Part shown: positions 14,209-28,189 of the stretch, one piece after another
How the letters are laid out: each line of letters opens with the position of its first letter
Position numbering within the stretch: the stretch's first letter is position 1
DNA from: Stenopsyche tienmushanensis
Lineage: Eukaryota; Arthropoda; Insecta; Trichoptera; Stenopsychidae
Reading direction: 5' to 3'
NCBI GenBank assembly: GCA_008973525.1
Contig: WACJ01000518.1
Location: 62,001 to 126,000, forward strand
Length of the DNA stretch: 64,000 bases
The notes under the pieces: generated by a model
What the model saw: only the letters and a program-made list of their open reading frames with translations
The model's database searches: none
Told to the model about the DNA's origin: nothing
Position numbers and translations under genes: made by a program

Positions 14209-14229
14209 CTATATATATATATAATATAT
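14209..14229. repeat. (TA)n microsatellite
   Basis: A run of alternating T and A, continued imperfectly to about 14240. Confidence 0.7.
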
Positions 14230-14274
14230 GTATACATAAATTATTTCCCCTAGGCGTCGTCTAAGCTCGCCAAT

Positions 14275-14291
14275 TAGTAGTTACGCCACTG
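14275..14291 (-). repeat. Possible hAT-type terminus
   Basis: The minus strand reads CAGTGGCGTAACTACTA, like many hAT ends and like the start of the 54757 element (CAGGGCCGTAACTAGGG). No matching second end or target duplication was found, so this may be a remnant or chance. Confidence 0.3.
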
Positions 14292-14670
14292 TTTCCAAGC
14301 GTCGGTCACAGTTTCGGTGAATTAGTCATATGTATAGCAAATTTGTTATATTTAGCATTAATCGGTGTAATACTATGGAAAATATGTGTGTATCGTGTTA
14401 AATTCCTGTGGGGGTCGTTTTAGCATCATAACTCTTTTATTCGTTTTGAATTTATATTCGCCACTCAGATATTTTATTTATTACCACAAGAATTTGTATC
14501 GACTTTGTTATTTTTTTATGGCTGGTATGACAATGAATAATGTTATGATTGCAGCGAATTTATGTGGGTTGACGGAACGAATGGGCGAGCGACTGTGTTG
14601 GAGCGCCTCCTGGGGCCAATATTTGGAAATTCCGTTACAATTTATTTATCAATGATTAACTAAACAATGC

Positions 14671-15055
14671 TTAGGTCAAATGTAAGTCTCTTTGTGTAAT
14701 TTTGATGGTATAAAAATATTTAAATATGTCATGATGAAATATTACACTCAAAAATTCGGTAATAAGCGATTGTCTGCATTCGGCGTTTAAATCTTTACGT
14801 GTTTCATCAATATTTAATATTTCGACTAATTCGTCTTCGTTCAACATACGATCCTCCAATATTTATGAATATCCATTTTATCGAAAACTTCTTCATTAAT
14901 ATCATGACAAATTTTTATTATCCTTTGGTATTCTTCTATTGATGGTAAAGGATTTTGTCCCAGGACCACTACTGGCCACAACTTTTTCCAGCAAGAATTC
15001 AAAGTAGATTGTTTTATTTATTTAATAGTTGCAGAAGCAATATCGATACAATTTC
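14671..15055 (-). pseudogene. Pogo/Tigger-type transposase C-terminal relic, copy 1
   Basis: The minus strand reads IKQSTLNSCWKKLWPVVVLG, PLPSIEEYQRIIKICHDINE and, in another frame, EDELVEILNIDETRKDLNAE. CWKKLWP followed by an acidic tail is typical of the region after the DDE_1 domain in Tigger/jerky-like transposases. At least one frameshift and one stop break it. No ends were found. Orientation is opposite to the 16.2- and 31.9-kb copies. Confidence 0.7.
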
Positions 15056-16224
15056 GAATAGAAAATGTTCTTTAAATATTGAAATTATACCTTAGTCAAT
15101 GGTAATTATTTAGTTATGTATATTTTCCCCTGAAATTGTATTGTATAAAGCGTGTTGTAAAAAACATATCACAATGTATACAAACATGTATAAAATCGTG
15201 TTATACGAGGCCCGAGTGTATTTTATACTAAAATGTATAAACTTGATAATGAAAGCATTCTCTTAGCCTGCAATAAACTATGTACAAATAATTACAAGTT
15301 GCAAGGAGAGCGAAACTCGCATTAGACGCTTTGGTATTAAGAAAGTATTAAGGAATTGCCCTTTGTTCTTTCGCCATCTAGCACTTTTCCATTACAAAGA
15401 ACGAATATTATCTCAACGCAGAAGAAGGTGACTTCAGTGTTAATTGTTACGGTATCTCAAAAGATTTATACGTACTCAAAAGCCTCCTTAATTGGTTTTC
15501 TGGAAACGCCTCCGTATACAGGCATTAGGAGCATCTCGCGTATCTGTCGACATACACATAAAGGCATTAATAACTCGTCTCAAAATTTTGATACAGGGCT
15601 ACATTTTAGCAGACTCTTGGTACTTTAATTAGTTTCCTGAAACAATGTTTTTGTCGGGATGTGATGGCAATACGTTTGTCGTCGTGTGTCAGACCACAAA
15701 TTGATATTTGTACATCGTAAAAAAACGTAATCAGAGCAATCTCTCAAGTGAAACCACGACGAAAAAGCTGTTTGTTATCTTCGTTTAATGAAAAGATTTA
15801 ACACACTTTAATGAATTCAGAGCTTTTAATTTATTATTGTCTGTAAGTATTTAATTAGTAATCCATCCAAAATGGTTAAGAAAAATATGTTTCTATTTAT
15901 CTATAAAATAAATAGTATGTTAGATATTGTAGACAATAGGATAAATTCGACTTATTAATGCATACCGTGATGAAAAATGGGAGATTTGGGATAGCATCCC
16001 TTCTGCAAAATTTTAACTAGTCTAAAAGAAGGATTCCATCACTGAAACTTTATAGCTGTAACAACTGCATCCTCTAAAAGGCTCCAAATTCATTCAAAAT
16101 TAATATAAGTATATTTTTCTGATCATTCCTTATCCATCTTGTTGCATCACCTCTTGATAACATGATTTAAAGTAGCTTTTAGAAAATATTGCCACAGAAA
16201 GCAGTATTAATATTATTTTAAAAA

Positions 16225-16739
16225 ATGCATTCAAATGTGACTTCTTTAATCCAGGACCATGGACCAAGGCGTTATAACATCAATGAAACGTCTTTTATCA
16301 GTCAGTCTTCTTAAAACTCTTGCTGCGGAAGATGACAACTTGATCATTTTCTGGAAATTAATTACGATATTGGATGCTGTACACAGAATAAAGTAAAGCC
16401 AGAAACATTTTTCGATCATGGAAAAAGTTTCTTGGATACAGATTAATGCATTCTAAAGAGAATAAAATGATAGTATAACTGAAATATGTGGATTATTGGA
16501 CAATTTAAAATGTTTTAAAAACGTAGATAGGGAAAGCGTCGAAGAGTGACTCTATCATGGTTGAAATGATCCAGATTTTAAATCAGAAGTATTAAAATCA
16601 TGAAACAAAAATTTGTATTGAAAATATGAAATTATATTCGAAACCAAGTAGAAATATGATCATTTGGATTATCCGTGTTTTCCAGTTATCCATCCAGTTG
16701 TCCTTCCCAGCATTAACCTAGATAATCGAGAGTCTACTG
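16225..16739 (+). pseudogene. Pogo/Tigger transposase relic with 3' end, copy 2
   Basis: SNVTSLIQ in one frame continues after a frameshift as DQGVITSMKRLLSVSLLKTL, then a poorly matching AAEDDNLIIFWKLITILDAV and KVKPETF. This is the end of a DDE_1 (Tigger/jerky-like) domain, where VTSLIQPMDQGVI is the conserved block. The element end reads AACCTAGATAATCGAGAGTC then TACTG at 16739, with TA (16740-16741) after it. The inverse, CAGTAGACTCTCGATTATC, is a typical pogo-type terminal repeat. The 5' part is missing. Confidence 0.75.
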
Positions 16740-16741
16740 TA

Positions 16742-19330
16742 TTTTAATGATATTGAAATGCTATATATTGATATTGATTTTTATCAAGCAAAGAATTTCA
16801 AATTAGCAACATTATATAAGGTCTTCTGAGAAAAATTGGATGAAATTGCAAATACGTTGCCTGAAAGGCTTGCTGAAATATATCATGCTGTAGGGATCTT
16901 TTTAAAAACCACCATAAATCTAAAAGGATCTGTGTAGTAAATAGAGTTGTGTTTAATGCCACAAAGAGATGGATTAGGCCATTCTCCAGTTCTTCTCTGT
17001 ATCACTGTTTTCTACACTTCTCATTGTCTTATTAATTTTGTTATAAATTATTGATATCATTTATATTAAGATTATAAATCTCAAAAATTTAGAACCTAAC
17101 TAGATTATTTAAATAACGTCAAATTAAAACCATAAATAGGATCTGTTTATAATTTAAATATCACTAGAAACTTCTATAAATGATCAAGAATCTTGCTTTG
17201 TTTAGCATCCATATTTGATACGTTCTTATTTTTTAAGTGTTCCTACGGAAACATACACAGCAAAAACGATATATTCTCAGTTTAGATGCAACATATGTTA
17301 ATTTATCCTGAAAGGGTAAATTCATGCGAAAATAAAACCAAGTTATTCATATTAAAATTTGAAAACAATTCAAATAATAAAAATGTAGTGTATGCTATCA
17401 AAATATGATAGAATCATAAATAGTACTAAATTTACAGCGTAGTCGCAAATAATTGATATTACTACGAACGTATAATATGAATGAGCACTAAAATTTACAA
17501 TATAAATGCCACAATAATTAAATAAAGTATCAATAGTATTAAAAGCGACTCTTTCACATTTTTCATCGTCAAATTTACGACTCATAACACGAAGGTGATA
17601 CATGGCTGGCTTTATTATTTTGCGAATTTCGTCATAAAAAATCCTTTATGAAATTTTATGTACGCCATCCAAACGCCTCAGTAGAATGAAAGTCATTATA
17701 CATAAAATATATAAATTTAATAAATACGTTTTTATTAAGGGGCAATACCTTCCGGTGTATGAAACTCCCCGGCGGTCGCAAAGTGTTTGCTCAATATTTT
17801 AACCCTCAACATGGTAGAGACAAGATTCAAATATTATGTGTGCTCATACTCCTGGGGGTGAAAATGCATAAAGGAGTTGACAAACACATTTCTTTTCATA
17901 TGTACGACATAATAAGGGATGTTTCCATGCAAATTTTATGTAAATATACATTTGGAATTCTCGTCCGGATTTTTTTCGCACAGGGTGCTCTCGCCTTATA
18001 CAACCGATTTCAATATGGCAAAAGACAGCCGAAGATGACGCAACAATGGAATCGTAATCGCCGCCTGGGAAGTCTTAAAAAACCCTTTTTACTGCAAATG
18101 ACTCTGTCGGTGCAAAATTGGGAGTCAGCCATCACTTTGGGACCTGGACCCAATTCAACAAATCCCCTGTAATATCCTTCACATTGGCCGCAAAAAGGAT
18201 TCCCCCTAAGTGGGTTGCGCACCTGGGAAAAACTCTTCCACAAACTTGGGTCTTTCCTTAATGCAAAATTGCAAGTTGTAGATCGGATTATGCGCACAAT
18301 GTAGCACATCAATATTTCACAATAATAGAAAATACGTTTAAACCACGTTTATATAAAAATTATATTCGAAATCATAATGACTATACATTAGGGTGGTCTT
18401 TATTAGGGCAAAAAAAATTCTTTAACTGAAAGTTCGTCGTCAAAAAATCCAAAAGACACTAACTCTTCTGACAAGTACCATAAATTGCCTAGTATTTTTT
18501 TCACGGCAACTTTGATCATTGTTTGGTTTATACTTTCAAAGGATGCAAGGTCTTTTAATTATTGTAAATCGTTTCTTGGTGTTGAATATCTGACAGGGGC
18601 TTGAAACCAGTATTTTATATATATTACGACTTGAAATGACAAATATCTTTCACTGTTTTCGTTTCCTTTTTCGTCACTTTAAGCTGATGTTTAAATACAA
18701 AAAATCAAGTAACACATAGTTTTAGCAATCCATTTAGCGCGATGAAGACCAGCAGGTCTCTTAAATGAAACTCTTTTTTTCAGGAATTCCTCCCAAGTAA
18801 ATCATCTCGAGGTTGATATACTTGAAGTTATTTTTGAGTAAAAGAAATCCTGCCTGCAGTAACATTTTCTATGAGTTTTGAGGACATGGTATCATAAATC
18901 ACTGTTTTATAATCACTTTGATCAATTATGTACCAGTTCTTCTTAAACCTTTTAACTAATTGGATATCAGGAGCATTAGACGGAAATTTTGCATTAGTCA
19001 GTGTTTATAGAATGTAAGTCAGAAGAATTACAGTCTATCAAGCTTTCAACATTGCAGAGATTAATAGCAATTTTTGAAACCTGAATAATTATACATACCG
19101 GTATTAAATTAAATCTACAAAGCTGATTTATCATAATTATAATCATCATCGTGTTTGATATTAATGCAATTGATACAACTCTGATTTAAAAAATTACCAC
19201 TATTGATGCTAACGACTCATCATCAAGTTTTAATGGAAACAACTTTAATAGTAGATAAATCAATATAAATTTCAAATGGCGTTTCATTAGATTTTATACG
19301 GTTTAGCCATGATAAGTTTTAGTGCATTTG
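16742..19330. other. Non-coding stretch with complex block at 17740-18310
   Basis: The block has open frames on both strands (137 codons plus, 100 minus) but no recognisable protein, and the overlap argues against coding. The rest is AT-rich. Confidence 0.35.
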
Positions 19331-19334
19331 GAGC

Positions 19335-19420
19335 GTATCTCTAAAATATGGTTATTGTTGAAAATATTTCACGACCCACTCAATATCGGGTTGCGACCCG
19401 TAGGCTAAGAACCCTTAATG
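19335..19420 (-). repeat. hAT-like terminal fragment
   Basis: The minus strand reads AAGGGTTCTTAGCCTACGGG then TCGCAACCCGATATTGAGTG, GGTCGTGAAA. The pattern GGTTCTTA..GGGTCGCAACCC is common at the ends of a hAT group widespread in animals. No second end was seen. Confidence 0.4.
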
Positions 19421-20592
19421 CCATAAAATGGGCCATAAAGTGACCGCTGCATTTATATTGAATTATAAAACGGGCAATTCACACGCTGATCATCGGTTTA
19501 TATCGTTCCGAAAAAGCATCGTTAATGTGCACACTGCCATTTTAATATCATTCAAATGCGATAGCGTATTTGACTATTAAAATTGCGTAAATCGTAGGTA
19601 AAATTTCAAGCGTATGCAATGCTATTATTGGGTTGGAAACTATGAAACGGGCGTTGAATAAAAAAATTGCTTTTCATTGCACATTGTAATTTTTTAGCAT
19701 AATAGAATAATTCCTACAAAAATATAAAACAAATTTATCATCATAAATATTAGAAAGTATTTGATTTTGATAATGAATAGATGAAAACATGTTTGTATGA
19801 AAAATTCGCTCCATGTTTCTAAACACTAATTGCTATAAATCAATAGTATAATAAATATTGATGAGATGTTAACCAGGTTTAAATTTATTTAAACATGGTA
19901 TAAGTTTTTGAATTATTTATGTTGTGGTCGTTTGAATATTCCGATAAAGCAATGTGATAAGTTTTGGCTGAATTAATCGAATTGCTTAAACTTTGACTAC
20001 GGCAAATATTCAACAATAAGTTGTTCCCTAGACCATATTGTTAAACTGAAATGCTACCTCGTATATTACTATATTAGCAGGCTTTTCAATTTTGACAAAG
20101 ATGTATTAGTTTATAATACAAAAATGTCAGTAATCCATCTTCTATACATCATTTTCTTTATTAAAAAAAAACACATTGTATTACCCATATTTCAAGGCTG
20201 ACGTTTATCCTTGAATACTTCATTAATAAACATACGATCCCTTATTTAAATATTACTTAAGACATAATATTTGCAGAAATATTTGTATTTGTCAAACTCA
20301 AATGCTACATATTGTAATAATTCCTTTGAAAATACGTCCTCCATAATATAATCTGGAAAGTCCAAATGTCAAATTTGAAATTTAGTAAATAATACGAATC
20401 CATGTATTAGTAAAGTGGTTTATATCCTGGATTCTTATCAATATCTTTTGAAATTAGTAAATAATTTCGTTCGATCGTTTTGTTTTAATGTAGGTATAAA
20501 TTGATTTTCTATGTCAGCATAAAATAAATACTGAGGTGATTAATAAAGTTATAAAAGTCTTCAAATAAAGTTTTCATTCAAATAATCATATA

Positions 20593-20875
20593 TTAGGGAG
20601 ACCCATAAGTAATCAATTATTTCGAATTAAAACGAAAATCAATGTTACGATTTTATTTTAATTATTCACTCAATTATATAATTTCCATTATTATTTACAA
20701 CTCTTTGCCCTCTTTCAGGTAAAGTTTCAATCTCTCTTTTAAAAAAAGAGGCTGACTTTGACGAAAAATAATCAGTTAGGTGAATTTGAACTTCATTTAC
20801 ATTTCAAAACGTCAGCGATAACTGACATTTAACGGCACGCTCTCAAAATAATTGATTACTTATGGGTCCCCCTAT
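20593..20875 (-). mobile_element. Non-autonomous mariner (283 bp) keeping the transposase C-terminus
   Basis: The ends are TTAGGGAGACCCATAAGTAA (20593 on) and ATAGGGGGACCCATAAGTAA (minus strand from 20875), matching for about 30 bp with few mismatches and flanked by TA (20591-20592, 20876-20877). Inside, the minus strand reads NEVQIHLTDYFSSKSASFFK, REIETLPERGQRVVNNNGNY and IIE then a stop. That is the normal mariner C-terminus (usual form LPERWQRVV). So this is an internal-deletion derivative of an autonomous mariner, with its tail frame intact for about 45 codons. Confidence 0.88.
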
Positions 20876-20877
20876 TA

Positions 20878-23800
20878 CTAACTATTTATATTACGTGTAG
20901 GAGGCAAATGAAAAATCACCCCATAAAAATCCTTTCCCTTTCTCTTATAAAGATCACATCTGATAATGAATTTAAAAATGCAAGCAAATGACTATGAGAA
21001 AGCAAAGACTTGCTCAGGTCTTGATTTGGATCACAAAGACGGCTGTGATCTTTAAAAATCTTACATTTAAAAGATTTAAATTTTAACTTAAAAAATACAA
21101 GAAAAAAAATCCTTTAGCAATAACATTATTCCAAAATTCAACCGATATTGATTTGCTTAGTAAAAATATAAGTTTAAGAGGCTGTTTGTCCGATATCATT
21201 CCTATGCAAATTCATCGTGAGCTAGGTTGACCGGAATTCCTCGTCGAAAATAATCCTTAACGAGGGTTAAGATTTATGTTAAGCAAATATAAGCCATATT
21301 AAAGGAAAAACAACGAAACATCCCCGTGCCTACAGCACGTCTACGACTCTATAAGGGCGCCAACGTCCCTTATTTCGAGATGGCAAAATATGACACGTAA
21401 CCGGCATTAAAAAATGAATGATGACTTAAATCCTCTTACGTTTCCACTTTCATTCGGTTTGAGCCTTCATAAAACCAATTTGGTGTATGCCTCGGGGGTT
21501 TTTTCGTTTGCGGTGCAGTTAGGGCTATTTTCTCGGCATTATCTGCTGTTTTGGCTCCCTCTATTCGTTTTTTTCGCCCCCACTGTTACTGTAATTACGG
21601 CTAAATGGTTTCTTAGCTAGTGCGGAAGAAAGAGACCCTGTAAATGAGTAAGAAGAAATTTTCTTGAGACTCGTTTCCTTTGGAGACTCCATAAGGGGGA
21701 ACGAAAATTACACCACTTTCGCGATTTTCTTTTTTCGATACGCTCTAATGATTCTTGTATACATAGCTTGAAAATTATAAAATATATATATATATATATA
21801 TATATTCTACCAAAATATAATACTTCGCAACCTAGTATGAATTTTTGTTACTCAATTTCCATTAAAATATGACTATATTGTGCATAATGCTTAACTTATT
21901 TGCATCACATTACCAAACTATGAACCAAAAAACCAACAAAAATATGTACCTGTAAAACTGTTTTATTTAATTCATATAGTAAATTAATTTATACTATTTA
22001 ATTTGAACAGAATACTCCTCAAGATATATAAATATATTTATAAATTGATGCATAACCAAAAATGCTGCTTAGCATCTAATAAACTTTGGTAACACTTGAT
22101 CTGGATTACAGTATCAAAATACGGCAATCTTCGATCATACATAATCTTTACAAATAAAAGAAAGGTAGACAAAGAAAACATCTGAATTGAAACCTTTTTC
22201 GAAGAAAGAATAAAGCGGATCATTTACTATAAAGAGAGATTAATTAAATTTACAACCCTTAGATGAATGCAAATTTTAGCATTGAAATTTCATAAAATTC
22301 GTCATATTATATCAATTCATAATATTTAAGGATGACACTGCCAAAACGATTTATGGTAGTAACTATATATTTTAAGAGCAAGCTTTTCGCGTACAAAATA
22401 AATTGATAAATGATTAAAGTTCAATGTTTCGCAGTGAAAGCTTCATAAGGAATTTTGCGATTAAAAAATAATTATTGTATTTTCGTGGAAAATTTTCAAG
22501 GATAAGTTTTCTCTGCGAAAACTTTGGAGTGTTTTTCTTTTGATGAAAATTAATGAATTTTTACTAATTTGATACTTTTAAATTTATCCAAAGTGAAATT
22601 TGTCTTAGCAAAATAAATATGAAATAGATCAATTTTCATAGCGTTTATAATTTTTTTGGGTTTGATTTGAGGGTCAATGGATAAAATAAAATTATACAAA
22701 TTCCAATTATGGTGTCATTTAAGTTCTACATGATGACTTTCGCCGAAGTTGCAAATAACAAAGGTGGTTATATTGTTAAAGTTTTAACGAGTTAAAAATA
22801 ACGTTGCTTTAATTTAAGTTAGTTACTCTTGCGTATTTAACTCATATATCTTGTGAATATATATTCAAATCTGAAATGACATCTGTCAACATGGCATGCG
22901 GACGTAGAATATGCAAATTATTATGATGCTTAATAACTTAACAAGAAGTGATATTTCAAGGCTTATATTATAACATTTTCGCTTGACATGATTATTAATC
23001 GCGTATTTTTACGTTTTTAAATATATATTTTTTATCCAGGGCTTTCATTAGATTAAACTTTAGAGCTCAATGATCATGTTAATAGGTGAATTATATGATA
23101 TGGTAATATTGGATAATTTGATATAGACTATACTGGTATTATGTCATTATGATGCATATCAAAGGCCATTGTTTGATATCAATTTGTTCCAAGTGATCAA
23201 ACAATAAGGCAAGTATTATATATCAAAATTGATGTTAGTACTATGAAAAAGCTCCTAATTTCAAGAAATTTTTCAATCTAAATTCTTCTACATATACGAA
23301 CATCCTGTTTTATTATTTGAAGCAAAAATATGAATTACGTCCAAAAAAATCGAAAAACTCACGACCTCCAAATTCCGACGGTTGCCATTTGAGCACGGAT
23401 GCTGGTAGACTTTATTTATTTTAGACGACCTCCTTCAAAAATTAGGTACGATTTTCATCTGATCCTGACAGATGTGCCAGTTCTAAAAGGTCACCATAAT
23501 TTCCAGCGGAAAACAGGATGGGGTGATAAAAGCCGCCCCACAACCCCTAAGCCCTATCCTCGCGCCTGCAATAAAGTATGCAAGAAAAACAAGGAAAGAC
23601 CTAACATCCAACGTACCCCTATAACAATACAATTTAAAACGGGACCGGGTGTAATTTGCTTTACTTATTTAGGAGCCATTGTAACACTTTCGCCCTCTTG
23701 AAAATTAACATTTTTTGCCCCGGCATATGAAAGGTGTTACTCCGCCATATGAATTTTAAGCTCGGTCAAAAATGTTGAATTTAATCTGCAAAAGAGCTTT

Positions 23801-24400
23801 TCATTGTTGGTGAAAGTATGCTTAATTAATTATGTAATCATTTGCATTAAATTCATAACATATTCAAATGCGCGGAAAAAATAATACAGTTCACGTAAAC
23901 GTTGATAATGTGATACCCATGCGAGCTTAAAATCCGCTTTATGATTTATTACGGTGAATTAACCTCTTTCAATCCATTTATCATCGTTAGCCTTTTATTT
24001 CGAACAATTTGGCTCAAAAATCCTTTTTGAATCGTTTACTGGATTTTAAAAATAGTTCCGTCCTTTGACATTTGGGGGATATAAATTCATCCCTCATGAT
24101 TCGGGCGGTGCTCGTATGAACTTTTCATTTAAATTGCGTTTGATGGATCTTCAATAGGGATACACAAAAAAGTATATCCAAAGACAACCAATCAAGTTGA
24201 TTGAGATAAATTCCACATAATAAGAAGGAGTATACTTTTGAAACACTTATTGACGGCTGTCACAACAGACATGTTCAAGCGAATCAAATCGATACTTCAT
24301 TCATCAGAATTTGTATCCAAACATTTTAATACCTTACAAACAAATTGAAAAACTAAAAATATGAACTAAGAAACAACAATAACAATTTAGAAACATTTAT
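20878..24400. other. Non-coding stretch
   Basis: Apart from the (AT)12 run nothing was identified. 21180-21720 and 23380-24130 are of higher complexity than the surroundings. Confidence 0.35.
21782..21805. repeat. (AT)12 microsatellite
   Basis: Perfect alternating A and T for 24 bases. Confidence 0.9.
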
Positions 24401-24408
24401 AAGGAGTA

Positions 24409-24809
24409 TACTCTTTTTGTGCGATTTCGAAGTTATGTGGTTTTTTTTATTTCATAAAGATTACTTAACGAGATATTTTGGATAAAATCGAAAATAAATC
24501 AATAACACTACCGAATATAGAGAGAAAAAAAAATTGGGACTATGTAAATCATATTGCATCTGTCGTCGCTGAATTACGGCCACGCTTTTTATTCTAGTTT
24601 AGATTTTTAAAAAATATATTTCGTTTTTTTTGCATTTTTCCCATGTTTCGACTTTTAACAATACATTCTCCAAAGACATTTTCAATATTTCAATTACTTC
24701 CGGAGTTACAGCTATTTTAGTGATGCGGCAACTTGGTCGGTCTTACTTTTTTATCTCATACTTTCACAGCTTTTTTGTGCGATTTTCCGCACAAAAAAAG
24801 GCATAAGTG
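24409..24809 (+). mobile_element. Pogo-type miniature element, copy 1
   Basis: It is collinear with 42604-43416 over most of its length: TTTTTGTGCGATTTCGAAGT, TTTCATAAAGATTACTTAAC, GAGATATTTTGGATA, CATTCTCCAAAGACATTTTC, CAGCTTTTTTGTGCGATTTT. The right end inverts to CACTTATGCCTTTTTTTGTG and is followed by TA (24810-24811). The left end is a shortened TACTCTTTTTGTGCG after a TA. There is no coding capacity. The ...CCTYTTTT..GTGCGATTTC..ATGCGG type of end is typical of pogo/Tigger miniature elements. Confidence 0.75.
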
Positions 24810-25369
24810 TATTCTGTTTTAATTTAAACGAATATTTTTTTATATATTGTAACATTAAATATTTCATTCATTTATAACGAAATATAATAATAGTGCCTAA
24901 ATGATTGAAAATTAAATTTATTTTCGAGCAGATAATGCTCATAAAAATAAAAAGACCTACTCAGGTCATGATCTGTTAAAATCAATCAGCAAAAGTTATT
25001 AATTTTTGCAGTTTTTTTTAATCTGAAACTGAATAAAAATTTAAGTCAAAGTATCAAAAAGTTGTTTAACTAGCAAAATAGCCGTGTTCAGTTGAAGAAG
25101 AAGTCTGCCAATAATTTAAAGGGAAAAAGACAACTTAATAGGTCATTATTTCTATTGTGATGAAGCTGAAGATCATCTACTAATTTTGTTATCACAACAA
25201 AAAATGCCAAAACTGTAACGAAATGTGATAAAGTTAGTTTTGGGGCGATTTTCATGGATATATTGGGTTGGGTAATAAATTCCTGCATGTTTTTCTCATG
25301 AGATTTACTGAAGAAAACAAAAATTATAACAACAAAATTAATCAATGACTATTCCCAATAGATCACACC

Positions 25370-25960
25370 TTCACAGTCCCTCTAGATGCAGATCATTGCC
25401 TTTTTGGATGAAGATCTTGCTTGATTCTCTGCTTAAGTGTGTCTCCTGATACTATCTACTCCTATCTTTGCTTCATATTAATATAAAAGTACCACTTCTC
25501 ATCCCTTGTTACAGTTCTGTAAAAAAATGTTGCTTAAGACCACGTGTTGCACGATATTGGGGGAGATTTTGAGCTGCTTTTTCGGGACGATTTTCCTTGA
25601 TTCAAGTGTGGCACCTAAACTTCATGTTTTTGAGTGAACCCCATGAAGTAAAGATGATTAGCCATGATTTTGAAGGCATAGCTCAATTTTTCACTCAAAT
25701 CTCGTGTTGTTTGATGATTATCTTCCTTCGAAAACATCTTCGTCCAAGTCGAAAGGTCGGCCTAAGCCAAGTGCATTGCCAAAGTCGAAATTGCCATTTT
25801 TGAACTTAGAAAAAAAGTCTTCAGCTATCCTCGAAGCTATATCATCTACTCTATACACGTCAGAAATGTTGCAAACTCTTCCGTGGCTTTATGACCACGA
25901 TGAAGGGCGAAATAAAGCAGATGTGGAAAATATTTTTTTGCCTACTGGAACTTCCATTTC
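25370..25960 (-). pseudogene. Mariner transposase relic
   Basis: On the minus strand: RIAEDFFSKFKNGNFDF, GRPFDLDEDVFEGR (HTH to linker), a decayed second HTH, then TVTRDEKWYFYINMKQR with the first catalytic Asp, and HPKKAMICI-stop-RDCEGVIYW. The order and spacing follow mariner, with several stops and frameshifts. The part with the second and third Asp was not found; 25088-25345 has an open minus frame that does not match. No terminal repeats were seen. Confidence 0.75.
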
Positions 25961-25974
25961 AAAAGCATGAAAAG

Positions 25975-28185
25975 TTGTTTAAAATAATTAATTCGAAAAA
26001 TTATAGTATAAAAAAATCTAAAAACTGCGAGTGTTCAATTTAAGGGAAAGTTAATCAATAGTTTAACTAATAACCATGTCAAAGTGAAGATATGCTGGTC
26101 ATAATATGGATCCACAGTAACTATCAAAAATCATTCTCTGTTTATGTTTTGGATTATGATACTAAAAAAATAATATTAAAATATTGTTCACAATTTGGTG
26201 AATCTTGGATACTGCCAATGATAACTGCACTGTTATCTACTGAAAAGCTATTTCGATTTTATTCAAAAAATTACATTAAAATACTAATGCAGACATTTGA
26301 GCATAAAATACAATAAAACATTATTCTCCAACTGTTAACACTGCTTTTAGAATGATTAAAAAGCTAATCGCTTCAGTTTTAGTAGGAACCAGGCAACACA
26401 ACCGCAATTTAGGTCTCGACTAAAGGCCATTGGACTCATGGGACCAATTACTATTTTATTTTAATGTTGTGAAATGAAACAAAGTGGTAATAATATTCAT
26501 TAGAGTCCCCACAGCACATTCAACAAAACAGCAGGCGTTCAGCAAAAATACAATGTAATATATATGAAAAAGACAGTATTTGGACACTTGATGATTACCT
26601 TGGATATTATGGAATTTCAACGAACACATTTTTCAACGAATTTTGTTGTTTCTCGTTATTTTTGAGTTTGAACAGCATGTAATAATATATATATTCTGAA
26701 GTTTCATGAGACTTTAAAATACAAAAGTATGATTTACATGTATAATTATATGCGCCAACTTTCGTCCAAACTCAAAGTTTAAACTCTTAGAAGGGCAAAT
26801 AAGTCGGTTTAATATGCTACCAGATAAAATATGCTAGATCATAAACAGTTCCTGGAGCTTAAATCGTAAGCTTTACAATGCAAAACGCTTTGGGTTGACC
26901 TAAATTTTCATTCATATTGTTCGCTCGAGGGTTGACAAAGTTGGATCTGAAATGCATACTAGATGTGCATTTAAGGCTAATTAACATTTCATTCCTGTTG
27001 AATCGTGCAATAAGCATTCCCGAAGCAGGGGATAATTTATTGAAAGGGTTTAATCAACTGGTTAACCCTTCAAGACCATTATCCCGATCGTATCATCTCA
27101 CATGACCTTTTAGACAATAAATTTGAAAATCTTTCAAGCCGACGCTTTATCAAAGTGTCTTTAAATATATGAGAAACTATTAAAAGAGTTAATTAAGTCT
27201 TGATAATTAATTAAAGCCATAAACTATGAACCTTAAAGATTGTTTTGTACATATACCAATTTTTTTAACATATTGCACTTGTATGTACGCATTACTTATT
27301 GTAGACGGTTGCAAATCATCAGTATATATCACAAAGCTTACTCCACAAGATTAAACTTTCAAAAAACATATTGGATTTTCTATATCTTTAAGTCTTAATG
27401 AAATATGTGAAAAATCTAGACAATGGCTTATTTTTAGTTGTATGAGACAATGGCATCATATTGGCAAGACATTTGTACAAAATATTAAAAGCTTAAATTT
27501 CACAATCATTATTTTGATAATGAAACTATTTTGTAGCTACTCATAATGAATATTCTATATAATTAATTTTGCTATGCTTTGAAAATTATAATAATTTATT
27601 TAATTTTCTGCGCTACAAATTTACCTTTAAAAACTACCGAAAGAAAGCCCAAAATATTTTTTCTTGTTGCAAATATTATGACATTTGTTCACTAAAGGTC
27701 AAATGTATATTTCATAATCCTTTAACATTCAATGTCTCTGTAGCATACTGCAGGAGCTCTCTAACTTCATAGTCATATTATCAACAAGTTTATATCATGT
27801 ATTATAATCATTGTACATATAAATAAATAAATAAAAATATATTTATTAATACTATGGAAACATATTTTACACGTACATGCTTATGCCTATTTGTAATTTC
27901 AAGACAAAATTAATTATCAGGCTTAACTCTACCATTACAACGTATGTCTTTTTATTGCCCATAAATTTAAAAACATACAAAGACATTAAATCCGGAGCTA
28001 TTAATTCAATTGACATGATTATCAACATTATCCTGGGACCCTTCTTGTAATTAATATTTTACTGCTTTCAAAGAAATATCAAATGTCATAGCAATATACT
28101 GGTCATATAACAATACAAAAATAATATTCTTCAAAGACATCAGAAATATTTTTCAGATGTATGATATAACAACCTTATTTGTATC
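25975..28185. other. AT-rich non-coding stretch
   Basis: No gene, repeat or element recognised. Confidence 0.4.
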
Positions 28186-28189
28186 TTCT

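Noticed and set aside
17759..18172. Longest open frame in the window (137 codons, plus), with a 100-codon frame opposite
   Set aside because: No recognisable domain, no splice-bounded structure, and open frames on both strands of the same block, which points to composition rather than coding.
18390..18430. TTAGGGTGGTCTTTATTAGGGC, like a transposon end
   Set aside because: No inverted partner or flanking TA pair was found within the neighbourhood.
25088..25345. Minus frame (85 codons) next to the 25.4-kb mariner relic, possible continuation
   Set aside because: It does not show the HDNARPH or SPDLAPSDYHLF blocks expected at this distance, so I did not extend the relic into it.
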